Assembly (NCBI GenBank): GCA_001510455.1
Contig: LFFH01000018.1
Location: 1-20,048, forward strand
Direction of reading: 5' to 3'
Length of the DNA: 20,048 nucleotides
DNA from: Actinobacteria bacterium casp-actino8
GTDB taxonomy: Bacteria; Actinomycetota; Acidimicrobiia; Acidimicrobiales; Ilumatobacteraceae
The notes below the pieces were generated by a model. That model saw only the letters and a program-made list of their open reading frames with translations. It had not been told where the DNA came from and searched no databases. Below are positions 1-7,507 of the stretch, in pieces (positions within the stretch are counted from its first letter, which is position 1; every line of letters begins with the position of its first letter). A program made the position numbers and the translations under genes.

Positions 1-474
1 GTACGTCGCGAGTCGTCCGATGACCGATGACATCGACGTCACGATCGGACGTGCTGACGCATCGAGATCGGACAACCGCTCGATCACAGCTGCGTCGTAG
101 GCGCTGTCGGAATGATCGTTGATCTCGCCGTCACGAAGTTGCCATTCACCGCACAATTCCTTGAAGGCCCCGTTCAGTTCGAGGAAATCCGAATAATGGG
201 GACTGAGTGGAGAGAGATCGATGCCCTCCAGATCGGTCGCCAGCGCGTCCACGTGAGCCTGACGTCCCTGCGGAGTGAGTTGCCAGAGCGAGCGGGCCTC
301 TCGGAACATCGCCCATTCGGCTCCGGCCATCGACTGGAGGTGACTCTCCACGGAACTTTGATCGAGCTCGATCATCTCGGCCAACGTGTCGACCCGGGCG
401 AAGCCCTTGATCCGAAGGGCGTGGTGGGTCAGAAAAGTCGGCGCCGAAGCACGAGACGGACCCGACGAGGACAT
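1..474 (-). CDS. Winged-helix (MarR-like) transcriptional regulator, 3' end cut by window edge
   Basis: Translating the minus strand from the ATG at 474 gives 158 codons open to the window edge. The protein begins MSSSGPSRASAPTF. Residues about 14-72 look like a winged helix: a first helix (LTHHALRIKGFA), a second (TLAEMIEL), a recognition-like helix (QSSVESHLQSM) and a wing ending LTPQGRQAH, a pattern common in MarR-type regulators. Residues 95-135 form a separate conserved-looking segment (YSDFLELNGAFKELCGEWQ then a DHSDSAYDAAVIERL stretch), with no domain I can name. An in-frame TGA lies three codons upstream, so the start is well bounded. There is no clear Shine-Dalgarno, but a TACGAT box sits 8 nt before the ATG, compatible with a leaderless transcript. 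It is divergent from ddl with a 91-nt gap. Target genes are unknown. The DNA-binding call is inference from the pattern; the reading frame itself is convincing. Confidence 0.72.
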   Translation of the reverse strand, partial: MSSSGPSRASAPTFLTHHALRIKGFARVDTLAEMIELDQSSVESHLQSMAGAEWAMFREARSLWQLTPQGRQAHVDALATDLEGIDLSPLSPHYSDFLELNGAFKELCGEWQLRDGEINDHSDSAYDAAVIERLSDLDASARPIVTSMSSVIGRLATY

Positions 475-553
475 GGCATGTCATCGTAGTTCTTGAGACC
501 GACCCGACGGCTTCCATTCCCGGACCTTCCCGACCGAGAGATTCACCTGCGGG

Positions 554-559
554 TAGGGT
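554..559 (+). promoter_or_regulatory. Possible -10 box for leaderless ddl transcript
   Basis: TAGGGT (TANNNT form) lies 6 nt before the GTG start of ddl, and no Shine-Dalgarno is visible. This is the spacing expected when transcription starts at or beside the start codon, common in Actinomycetota. No convincing -35 was seen. Confidence 0.35.
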
Positions 560-565
560 CGCGTC

Positions 566-1633
566 GTGCCCCGGCTCAACCTCGTCGTCGTCTTCGGCGG
601 TCGTTCGGCCGAACACGACGTGTCGTGCGTGACGGCCGCCCACGTCCTGCGGGCTGTCGATCGCAGTCGCTACGAGGTCACCGCAATCGGCATCGACCGC
701 GACGGCTCGTGGCACCTGGCCGAGGGGGCGATGTCCGCCCTCGAGAAGGGCCCCGATGAACTGCCCGAGCGACTCGAACCCGACGGTCTTCCCGTGTCGT
801 CGGCTCCCGTCCTCATGGCCGCTGCATCGACAGGCACCACGGTCGTTCTTCCTCTGCTCCATGGGCCAATGGGCGAGGACGGAACGATCCAAGGGCTTCT
901 CGAATTACTCGATCTGCCGTACGTCGGTTCCGGCGTGCTCTCGTCGGCGGTGTGCATGGACAAGGCCATGGCCAAGGACGTCCTCGATCGACACGGCATT
1001 CCGCAGCCTCGACACACCACGATCACCGAAGGCGCCTCGACCCGTTCTCGTCTGGAGGTCACGGCGCGCGATCTCGGGTATCCCCTCTTCGTGAAACCGG
1101 CCAACATGGGCTCCTCGATCGGTGTCAGCAAGGTGAACGACCTCGACCAATTCGTCGTCGCGGTCGACCGCGCGTTCACGTACGACGAAGTGGTGGTCGT
1201 CGAGGAGGCGATCGACGGTCGCGAAATCGAAGTTGCCGTTCTCGGGAACGACGATCCGCGGGCGAGCGTTCCCGGCGAGATCGTGCCCGGGAACGAGTTC
1301 TACGACTACGAGGACAAGTACGTCACCGACGGAGCCACTCTTCTCGTGCCCGCCGAGCTCGACGTCGGCGCGATCGCCGACGTCCAACAGATGGCACTGT
1401 CGGTCTTTCGACTGCTGAGGTGTTCCGGACTGGCCCGAATCGACTTCTTCTACGAAGAAGGCGGGCGCGGTTTCCTGTGCAACGAGGTCAACACCATGCC
1501 CGGATTCACACCGATCTCGATGTATCCGAAATTGTGGGGCGCGTCCGGAGTCGACTACCCCGATCTCATCGACCGCCTGGTCGAATTGGCTCTCGAGCGC
1601 CACGAACGTCGTCGACGTAACACGAACCGCTGA
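566..1633 (+). CDS. ddl: D-alanine--D-alanine ligase
   Basis: This 355-residue ATP-grasp ligase joins two D-alanines with ATP to make the D-Ala-D-Ala end of the peptidoglycan stem peptide, in the cytoplasm. The N-terminal VVVFGGRSAEHDVS (7-20), the substrate-loop segment HGPMGEDGTIQG (99-110), YVGSG..CMDK (119-133), the ATP-binding FVKPANMGSSIGVSK (175-189), EFYDYEDKY (244-252), ARIDFF (290-295) and the Mg-binding/catalytic NEVNTMPGFTPISMYP (306-321) are all present and in family order. Length is typical. The YDYEDKY stretch is of the ordinary Ddl type rather than VanA-type D-Ala-D-Lac ligases. The start is GTG at 566, directly before the conserved first strand; there is no good ribosome site, see the -10 box just upstream. 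It stands alone between a divergent regulator and a convergent TetR gene, not in the usual mur cluster. Confidence 0.96.
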   Translation: MPRLNLVVVFGGRSAEHDVSCVTAAHVLRAVDRSRYEVTAIGIDRDGSWHLAEGAMSALEKGPDELPERLEPDGLPVSSAPVLMAAASTGTTVVLPLLHGPMGEDGTIQGLLELLDLPYVGSGVLSSAVCMDKAMAKDVLDRHGIPQPRHTTITEGASTRSRLEVTARDLGYPLFVKPANMGSSIGVSKVNDLDQFVVAVDRAFTYDEVVVVEEAIDGREIEVAVLGNDDPRASVPGEIVPGNEFYDYEDKYVTDGATLLVPAELDVGAIADVQQMALSVFRLLRCSGLARIDFFYEEGGRGFLCNEVNTMPGFTPISMYPKLWGASGVDYPDLIDRLVELALERHERRRRNTNR

Positions 1634-1654
1634 CGAGGGTTCGACGGAGCCGGT

Positions 1655-1671
1655 CGCTCACGGAGTGAGTG
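1655..1671. terminator. Weak hairpin between convergent ddl and tetR
   Basis: A 7-bp stem (CGCTCAC / GTGAGTG, one G-T pair) with a GGA loop lies in the short gap between the two converging genes and overlaps the TetR stop codon. There is no T-run, so a terminator role is only suggested by position. Confidence 0.28.
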
Positions 1672-2254
1672 CGGCGCGCAGGAATGCAACGAGTTCGGCA
1701 CGAAGGCGACGCAGGCCGGCCGTGTCGGCCGACCATCCGACGACTCGCAGCGCCTCGGGTTCGGTTGCGATACCGGTGACGGTGGCGTACGCAAGCGCCA
1801 CCACGATGTCGGGGTCGCAACGTCGGAGGCGCCCGGCATCCATTTCGGTCCGCATCCAGGCCACGGCCCGATCGGCGAGGGGTCTCATGTGGGTCGCCAC
1901 CCGTTCGCTCGTTTCGGGAGGGAGTCGACTCATCTCGCGGATCAACCCGAGCAACGCCGGACGCCGCACGGCCGGACGGAACACTGCCTTGACCACCGCT
2001 TCGATCCGGTCGAGGGGATCATCGGGAGCCGCCCGAATCGCTGCCTCCACGACGACCGCCAGTTCCTCGGCCGTCGCCGCCAGGACGTGCTCGACCAGAT
2101 CGTCTTTCGACGGGAACCAATACAGGAGGGTCTGTTTGGCCACCCCGACCTCCTGGGCGATCTGGTCGAGGCTGACCGCCTCCACCCCCCAGCGCCCGAA
2201 CAGGTCGGTCGCCCGATCGAGGATCTGGTCACGAGTGCCACTACGACGGGCCAT
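1658..2254 (-). CDS. TetR-family transcriptional repressor
   Basis: This 198-residue protein has the TetR N-terminal helix-turn-helix: a first helix from about residue 7 (TRDQILDRATDLFGRWG) and the HTH at 26-47 (VSLDQIAQEVGVAKQTLLYWFPSK), with the F/Y-x-x-K-x-x-L ending typical of the family. Residues 55-198 form an all-helical ligand-binding and dimerisation part with no assignable ligand. The ATG at 2254 follows a purine-rich GGAAGG 4 nt upstream. The gene is divergent from the acyl-CoA reductase operon, and a perfect 22-bp palindrome lies in the 68-nt gap. The obvious inference is that it represses both itself and the operon, with release by a lipid or acyl-CoA-like effector. Effector identity is not readable. 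Confidence 0.9.
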   Translation of the reverse strand: MARRSGTRDQILDRATDLFGRWGVEAVSLDQIAQEVGVAKQTLLYWFPSKDDLVEHVLAATAEELAVVVEAAIRAAPDDPLDRIEAVVKAVFRPAVRRPALLGLIREMSRLPPETSERVATHMRPLADRAVAWMRTEMDAGRLRRCDPDIVVALAYATVTGIATEPEALRVVGWSADTAGLRRLRAELVAFLRAALTP

Positions 2255-2282
2255 GGGACCTTCCTAGCAGGTTCTTCCCGCT

Positions 2283-2304
2283 TTCTCTACCAATTGGTAG
2301 AGAA
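2283..2304. promoter_or_regulatory. Probable TetR operator (22-bp perfect palindrome)
   Basis: The arms TTCTCTACCAA and TTGGTAGAGAA are exact reverse complements with no spacer. The site lies 28 nt from the TetR ATG and 18 nt from the reductase ATG. It is AT-richer than its surroundings. Size and symmetry fit a TetR dimer site, and the position would cover the -35/spacer region of the forward promoter if TACAAC at 2311-2316 acts as its -10. Confidence 0.8.
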
Positions 2305-2322
2305 CTGTGCTACAACAGGACG

Positions 2323-4698
2323 ATGATCGCTCAGGCTCTGGCCGGACGGCGCATCGCCGTCACGGGCGCGACCGGCTTCGTCGGAACGGCCCTCGTCGAA
2401 CGCCTCCTTCGATCGGTCCCCGACTGCGCACTCGTTCTGCTCGTCCGCGACGGCCGTCGCACTCCGGCCGCCGAGCGCGTGCGACGGGAGATCTTCAAGA
2501 ACAACGCATTCGACCGACTCCGTGCCGAGTGGGGTGACGACTTCGATGCAACGATCGCCCGGCGCGTGAGCGTCGTGCGAGGTGACGTCGGAACCGACGG
2601 ACTCGGACTCTCCCCCGACGATCGATCCACGTTCGCCTCCTGTGACGTGATCATCCATTCGGCGGCGAGCGTCGCGTTCGACTCTCCGCTCGACAGCGCC
2701 GTCGAGATCAACCTGCTCGGCCCGATGCGCATCGCCGCCGTCCTGAACGACGAGCCGGCTCGAGCCGATGGACGACGCCCTCACCTCGTGGCCGTCTCCA
2801 CGTGCTATGTCGCCGGCAATCGTCGCGGCAACGCACCAGAAGAGTTGGTGAGCGAGGGTCCATTCGACATCGGTCTCAATTGGAGAACCGAGGTCGCTGC
2901 CGCACGACGTCTCCGTAGCGACATCGAAGCCGAAAGTCGCACTCCCGCCAATCTGAAGCGATTCCGAGAGAACGCTCGCCATGAACTCGGCGCCGCCGGC
3001 GCGCCGGCACTGGCCGAGAAGACGGAGAATCTTCGCGAAGCCTGGGTGAAGGACCGCCTGGTCGAAGCGGGACGTGCTCGCGCGGCCAGCGTCGGTTGGC
3101 CGGATGCCTACGCGTTCACCAAAGCCTTGGGCGAGCAGGCATTGCACGAGACCAAGGGCGACGTGCCGGTGAGCATCGTCCGTCCGTCGATCATCGAATC
3201 GGCGCTCGCCGAACCTTTTCCCGGCTGGATCCGTGGATTCCGCATGGCCGAGCCGGTCATCATCTCCTACGCCCGTGGGCTGCTGAAGGAATTCCCGGGC
3301 GTACCCGAGGGAACGATCGACGTGATTCCGGTCGACATCGTCGTTGCGGCCATCGTCGCCGTGGCGGCTCTCGGCCCCGATGAGGCTCCGCGTATCACTC
3401 AGGTCGCCTCGGGCTCCACGAATCCTCTGAAGTACCGCACACTCGTCGACAACGTTCGCGATTGGTTCACCGAGCACCCCATTTACGACAGCCACGGGCA
3501 ACCGATCGTGGTTCCCGATTGGAACTTCCCGGGTCGAGGCCGCGTTCAGAAGCAGCTCTCACGCGCGAAGGAACTCGTCACTCGATCCGAGCGGGCCTTG
3601 CAGTCCCTGCCACTCCGCGGCGCTCAAGCGGCCTGGTCGGCTCGCCTCGAGGAAAGACGCGGTGACATCGAAAGAGCTCTCGAATACGTCGAGCTGTACG
3701 GCCTCTATACCGAGTGCGAGGCCATCTACCAGGTCGACAATCTGATGGCCGTGCACGAACGGCTCGACGACGCCGACCGAGCGGCCTTCTGCCTCGATCC
3801 CCGAGTCGTCGACTGGCCCACCTACATCGCGACAATTCATCTGCCGTCGGTGGTGCTGCACGCCCGCGTGAAGACCACGCCAGGCCGCACGGTCGTCGAT
3901 CGGCGCGAGCGCCTGAAGCGTCAGGTCCTCGATCCGTCCCGCCACGTGGCCGCTTTCGATCTCGAGAACACTCTCATCGCGTCGAACGTGGTCGAGAGTT
4001 ACTCGTGGCTCGCGACGCGACGACTCGACACCTCCGAGCGCATTCGCTACGTGGCTCGAACCCTGCGCGAAGCGCCCGGGCTTCTTTCGATGGATCGCAA
4101 GGATCGCGCCGACTTCCTTCGCTATTTCTACCGACGGTACGAGGACGCTCCCGCCGATCAGATCGATGTCGATGCCGTCGAGTTGCTGTCGCAATTGATC
4201 ATGACGAAGTCGTTCCCCGAAGGTTTGCGGCGGGTGCGCGAACACCGTGCCCTCGGACATCGAACCGTCCTCATCACCGGTGCTCTCGGGTTCGCCGTCG
4301 AAGGTTTGCGACCTCTCTTCGACGAGATCGTGGCGGCCGAGATGACGATTCGCCCCGACGGCACGTATTCGGGTGAGCTGTCTCGCGTTCCCCCCACCGG
4401 CGAGACCCGCGCCCAGATCCTCGCCGACTACTGCTCGGCCGAAGGATTCCGGCTCGAGGAGTGCGTCGCCTATGCCGACTCCACGAGCGACCTTCCGCTG
4501 CTCGAGGCAGTCGGATTTCCGGTTGCCGTGAATCCCGAGACGCGTCTGGCTGCTATCGCGCGCAAACGTGGCTGGCTGGTCGAGAATTGGTCGAAGGCCG
4601 ACGGTGCCCCCAAACGCCTGTTGCCCATCGGACCCCTCGTGTCCGAACGAGAGCGTCGACGCTTCGACGCCGACTCCCGTCGACGGGACCGACGATGA
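2323..4698 (+). CDS. Fusion protein: fatty acyl-CoA reductase (NAD-binding 4) + HAD-IB hydrolase domain
   Basis: This 791-residue fusion has two halves. Residues 9-360 are an extended short-chain dehydrogenase of the fatty acyl-CoA reductase (male-sterility) type: GATGFVG (15-21) binds NAD(P)H, then VIIHSAASV (109-117), a serine in VAVSTCYV (near 160), the catalytic Y263-AFT-K267, and VSIVRPSIIES (283-293). Residues 365-515 resemble the FAR C-terminal domain (LDPRVVDWPTY at 491-501). Residues 541-765 are a HAD-IB (SerB-like) domain with motif I FDLENTL (545-551), motif II T652 and motif IV YADSTSD (717-723). Motif I has Glu548 where DxDxT has its second Asp, and the usual motif III Lys looks like Arg696. 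The first half should reduce acyl-CoA or acyl-ACP to aldehyde or alcohol; the second may remove a phosphate, if active. It is first in a four-gene operon and its TGA overlaps the next ATG (ATGA). A weak AGGA precedes the ATG. Confidence 0.87.
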   Translation: MIAQALAGRRIAVTGATGFVGTALVERLLRSVPDCALVLLVRDGRRTPAAERVRREIFKNNAFDRLRAEWGDDFDATIARRVSVVRGDVGTDGLGLSPDDRSTFASCDVIIHSAASVAFDSPLDSAVEINLLGPMRIAAVLNDEPARADGRRPHLVAVSTCYVAGNRRGNAPEELVSEGPFDIGLNWRTEVAAARRLRSDIEAESRTPANLKRFRENARHELGAAGAPALAEKTENLREAWVKDRLVEAGRARAASVGWPDAYAFTKALGEQALHETKGDVPVSIVRPSIIESALAEPFPGWIRGFRMAEPVIISYARGLLKEFPGVPEGTIDVIPVDIVVAAIVAVAALGPDEAPRITQVASGSTNPLKYRTLVDNVRDWFTEHPIYDSHGQPIVVPDWNFPGRGRVQKQLSRAKELVTRSERALQSLPLRGAQAAWSARLEERRGDIERALEYVELYGLYTECEAIYQVDNLMAVHERLDDADRAAFCLDPRVVDWPTYIATIHLPSVVLHARVKTTPGRTVVDRRERLKRQVLDPSRHVAAFDLENTLIASNVVESYSWLATRRLDTSERIRYVARTLREAPGLLSMDRKDRADFLRYFYRRYEDAPADQIDVDAVELLSQLIMTKSFPEGLRRVREHRALGHRTVLITGALGFAVEGLRPLFDEIVAAEMTIRPDGTYSGELSRVPPTGETRAQILADYCSAEGFRLEECVAYADSTSDLPLLEAVGFPVAVNPETRLAAIARKRGWLVENWSKADGAPKRLLPIGPLVSERERRRFDADSRRRDRR

Positions 4699-5918
4699 TT
4701 CGCGCCCTGCGTATCGATCGCCGACCGGCCAAGTTGGCTCTGGCGCGGCTCGCCGGGTCCTTCGGCCCGGCCGGCGCAGTACGGCTCGGACCCCTCGAAC
4801 TCACCTCGCTCGATGCACCGTCACTTCCCGGTGACGGCTGGCAGAGAATTCGACCTCTTCTCGCCGGAATATGCGGGAGCGACCTGTCACTCGTCGAAGG
4901 ACGAGCGTCCACGTATTTCCTCGACTGGGTGTCGTTCCCCTTCGTTCCCGGACACGAAGTCGTCGGCCTCGACGAGGCGGGCCGACGTGTCGTCGTCGAA
5001 CCAGTCCTCGGTCACGCCGCGCGCGGTTTGGCCCTCCCCTTCCCCGATGCGGCTCCCGGAGACGGCGACGACTACGCGCACCTCGTCGGCGGAGCTCTCG
5101 AACCCGGCATCCAGACGGGCTTCTGCTGCTCGACCGGAGGCGGCTGGTCGGAGGAGTTCGTGGCCCACGAGAGCCAGATCCACCTGATCCCTGATGAACT
5201 CGGCGACGAACGGGCAGTCCTGGTCGAACCGCTCGCCGGTGGCATCCATGCGGCATTGTCGCTCCGCGGGGTCGTCGAGCGGGCGCGGTCGGCCGGCGAA
5301 ACACCGGTCGTGGCCGTCCTCGGCGCCGGAACGATGGGACTGACCGCCGTTCTCGGGTTGCGCCGTTTTCTGGGCGGCGTTCGCATCGTCGTCGGGGCGC
5401 GTTACCCGCATCAACAAGCCCTCGCCCGAGCGTTCGGAGCCGACGTGGTCGTACCCGACGACGAACTCCCACGCGCCGTGAGACGCGAAGTGGGTTGCCA
5501 CGTGGTCGGCGACTATCTCACGGGCGGCGCGCACGCGACGATCGACGCCGTCGGCAATTCGGCGAGCATCGCATCGTCGTTGCGCTTCACGCGCCCGAGG
5601 GGAACGATTGCGTTGCTCGGCATGCCGGCCTCGGTCGATGTCGACCTCACCGGTCTTTGGCACCGGGAAACCGCGATCGTGGGCGCGTACACGTACGGCA
5701 CCGAAACTCTGTCCGACGGTTCACGTCGCCGTACCTTCGATCTGGCGATCGAGAGTGCCCTCGACATTCCGGTCGATCGCCTGCTTTCAGCCACGTACCG
5801 CCTCGACGATTACGAGAACGCGCTCACCCACGCCTCGACGGCCGGACGCCGAGGCGCCGTGAAGATCGCCTTCGATCTTCGTCCCACCGACTCACGCCGA
5901 ACACAGGAGGCCTCCTGA
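4695..5918 (+). CDS. Zinc-type medium-chain alcohol dehydrogenase lacking structural-zinc cysteines
   Basis: This 407-residue MDR-superfamily oxidoreductase is expected to interconvert an alcohol with an aldehyde or ketone using NAD(P). Catalytic-zinc ligands appear as C60 in GICGSDL, H87-E88 in PGHEVVG, and E178 in VEPLAGGIHA. The Rossmann motif is GAGTMG (210-215). The lobe that normally holds four structural-zinc cysteines (about 105-145) has none in the first 38 positions, reading VLGHAARGLALPF and onward; only the C144-C145 pair follows, in QTGFCCSTGGGWS. The start is the ATG at 4695 overlapping the upstream TGA: translation in frame upstream of this is only antisense-like sequence inside the reductase gene. 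It ends TGATG, sharing one base with the next start. Its position suggests it acts on a product or precursor of the acyl-CoA reductase step. Substrate unknown. Confidence 0.9.
   Translation: MIRALRIDRRPAKLALARLAGSFGPAGAVRLGPLELTSLDAPSLPGDGWQRIRPLLAGICGSDLSLVEGRASTYFLDWVSFPFVPGHEVVGLDEAGRRVVVEPVLGHAARGLALPFPDAAPGDGDDYAHLVGGALEPGIQTGFCCSTGGGWSEEFVAHESQIHLIPDELGDERAVLVEPLAGGIHAALSLRGVVERARSAGETPVVAVLGAGTMGLTAVLGLRRFLGGVRIVVGARYPHQQALARAFGADVVVPDDELPRAVRREVGCHVVGDYLTGGAHATIDAVGNSASIASSLRFTRPRGTIALLGMPASVDVDLTGLWHRETAIVGAYTYGTETLSDGSRRRTFDLAIESALDIPVDRLLSATYRLDDYENALTHASTAGRRGAVKIAFDLRPTDSRRTQEAS
5905..5916 (+). promoter_or_regulatory. Strong Shine-Dalgarno inside a 12-bp palindrome
   Basis: AGGAGG is followed at once by CCTCCT, then GATG. 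GGAGG ends 7 nt before the ATG at 5918, an ideal ribosome-binding site that decides this start. The CCTCCT half is complementary to the site and codes the last residues of the upstream gene. Confidence 0.6.
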
Positions 5919-7507
5919 TGCCCCGTCCCGGATTCGTTCTCGACGTCGATCGTTCGACTCCACCGATCCTCTTCTGGCGCGGTGAGAACTTCTCGCTCGA
6001 GAAGTTGCCGGCTGGCCGCAGCCGCGTCATCTACGCGCCCGAACCACTGCCGGCCATCGAGGACGTCGACGGCGCCATCCTGCACGCGCTCCTGAACCCG
6101 ATCGACCAGGACCCGCTCCCGACTCTGTTGTTCCCAGGTATGAAATTGACGATCGCGTTCGACGACGTCAGTCTTCCGTTGCCCAAGATGCGTCGGCCCG
6201 ACATACGTCAACGGATCATCGAAGCGGTACTCGATCTGGCCGCCGAAGCGGGTGTCGACGACGTTCACATCATCTCGGCCCTCGCATTGCACCGCCGCAT
6301 GACCGAGTCGGAACTGCGGCACGCCGTGGGTGATCGCGTCTACGACGCCTTCGCTCCGCGCGGACTGCTCTACCAGCACGACGCCGAGGATCCCGAAGCG
6401 CTCACCTACCTCGGCACCACACCTCACGGTGAGGACGTCGAGATCAACAAGCGGGCCGCCGAGAGCGATCTGTTGGTGTACGTGAACATCAACCTGGTCG
6501 CCATGGACGGAGGCTGGAAGAGCACGGCGACCGGACTCTCGTCGTACAAGTCGCTCCGCCATCACCACAACCCGGAGACCATGACTCACTCTCGAAGCTT
6601 CATGGATCAGCATCGCAGCGAACTCCACAAGAGCAACTGGCGCATGGGCAAGGTGCTCCTCGACAGTGGAGTGAAGGTGTTCCAGATCGAAACGACTCTC
6701 AACACCGACACTTTCCCCTCCCCGTTCAACTTCTTGTCGAAACGCGAGTGGGAATGGTCGCCACGCGATCGCATGACCTACCTCGGCACCACCAAGGCTC
6801 TGGCCCGAACTCCACATCGTCTCGCACGAAACATCTTCCACTCGATCGAGGCTCCCCATCAGATGACGAGCGTGCAGGCCGGTGAGGTGGAGGCCGTGCA
6901 CCGCATCACCACCGCCAACGTCTACGAGCAGCAACTCGTCGAGGTGAAGGGTCAGACCGACATCCTCACCATGGGCATCCCCTACATCAGCCCGTACAAC
7001 GTTCACTCGATCCTGAACCCAATCCTCGTTCAAGTGATGGCGATGGGCTACTACTTCAACATGTATCGGGGAGCGCCTCTCGTGCGCGAGGGCGGAGTGA
7101 TCATCATGACGCACCCGTGTCGACCCGAGTTCAACCCGGTTCATCATCCGAGTTACATCGACTTCTTCGAACAGGTCCTGGCCGACACCACCGATCCACA
7201 CGTCATGTCGCAGAAGTGGGAGAAGCAGTACGCCGAGGACGAGTGGTACAAACACCTCTACCGCACCAGCTACGCCTATCACGGTGTTCACCCCTTCTAC
7301 ATGTGGTATTGGGGTACGCACGGAATGAAGCACTGCAGTCGAGTGATCGTGGTCGGTGGCGACCCGAAGACGGTGCGTCGACTCGGTTTCGTTCCGGCCA
7401 GCACCATGGATGACGCTCTCGAGATCGCGAGTGACGTGGTCGGACGAGCGCCCACCATCACACATCTCCACACACCTCCGCTTCTCGTGGCTGACGTGAG
7501 CGTCTGA
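5918..7507 (+). CDS. Divergent LarA-family (DUF2088, nickel-pincer type) protein
   Basis: This 529-residue protein matches the lactate racemase LarA fold family, whose characterised members use a nickel-pincer nucleotide cofactor for hydride transfer at alpha-hydroxy acids. ALALHRRMTESEL (121-133) matches the LarA GTHRPMT.EE segment, so H125 equals catalytic His108. GGWKSTATGLSS (198-209) matches the GG.K....G.AG segment, so K201 equals Lys184, the cofactor-attachment lysine. HHH at 215-217 covers nickel ligand His200. Departures: the loop with proton-transfer His174 (PHxFAGFSGG) is shortened to NINLVAMDGG, and the DxTRPxP motif reads DVSLPLP (83-89), losing the Arg. It is longer than usual LarA (about 420-430), with a C-terminal aromatic- and His-rich region (440-475). 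Motif comparisons are from memory. Start chosen by the strong ribosome site and TGATG overlap. No larB, larC or larE in the window. Possibly an epimerase or redox step on a hydroxylated lipid precursor. Confidence 0.78.
   Translation: MPRPGFVLDVDRSTPPILFWRGENFSLEKLPAGRSRVIYAPEPLPAIEDVDGAILHALLNPIDQDPLPTLLFPGMKLTIAFDDVSLPLPKMRRPDIRQRIIEAVLDLAAEAGVDDVHIISALALHRRMTESELRHAVGDRVYDAFAPRGLLYQHDAEDPEALTYLGTTPHGEDVEINKRAAESDLLVYVNINLVAMDGGWKSTATGLSSYKSLRHHHNPETMTHSRSFMDQHRSELHKSNWRMGKVLLDSGVKVFQIETTLNTDTFPSPFNFLSKREWEWSPRDRMTYLGTTKALARTPHRLARNIFHSIEAPHQMTSVQAGEVEAVHRITTANVYEQQLVEVKGQTDILTMGIPYISPYNVHSILNPILVQVMAMGYYFNMYRGAPLVREGGVIIMTHPCRPEFNPVHHPSYIDFFEQVLADTTDPHVMSQKWEKQYAEDEWYKHLYRTSYAYHGVHPFYMWYWGTHGMKHCSRVIVVGGDPKTVRRLGFVPASTMDDALEIASDVVGRAPTITHLHTPPLLVADVSV

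Noticed and set aside
146..892. 248-codon minus-strand frame crossing from the first gene into ddl
   Set aside because: It is antisense to the start of ddl and out of frame with the better minus-strand reading that begins at 474. The latter has coherent winged-helix-like sequence.
566..1633. Ligase as a VanA-type resistance gene
   Set aside because: The EFYDYEDKY segment is of the D-Ala-D-Ala ligase type, and no vanH, vanX or VanRS-like gene is nearby.
2287..3501. 404-codon minus-strand frame opposite the acyl-CoA reductase
   Set aside because: It would cover the operator palindrome and is antisense to the conserved Rossmann domain. No domain is recognisable.
4461..4694. N-terminal extension of the alcohol dehydrogenase frame by 78 codons
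   Set aside because: This region codes the HAD domain in another frame, the extension is Arg/Ser-rich without homology-like pattern, and the ATG at 4695 gives a normal N-terminus with an ATGA overlap.
5495..5917. N-terminal extension of the LarA-like frame by 141 codons
   Set aside because: It lies over the Rossmann half of the dehydrogenase, and the ATG at 5918 has an ideal ribosome site.
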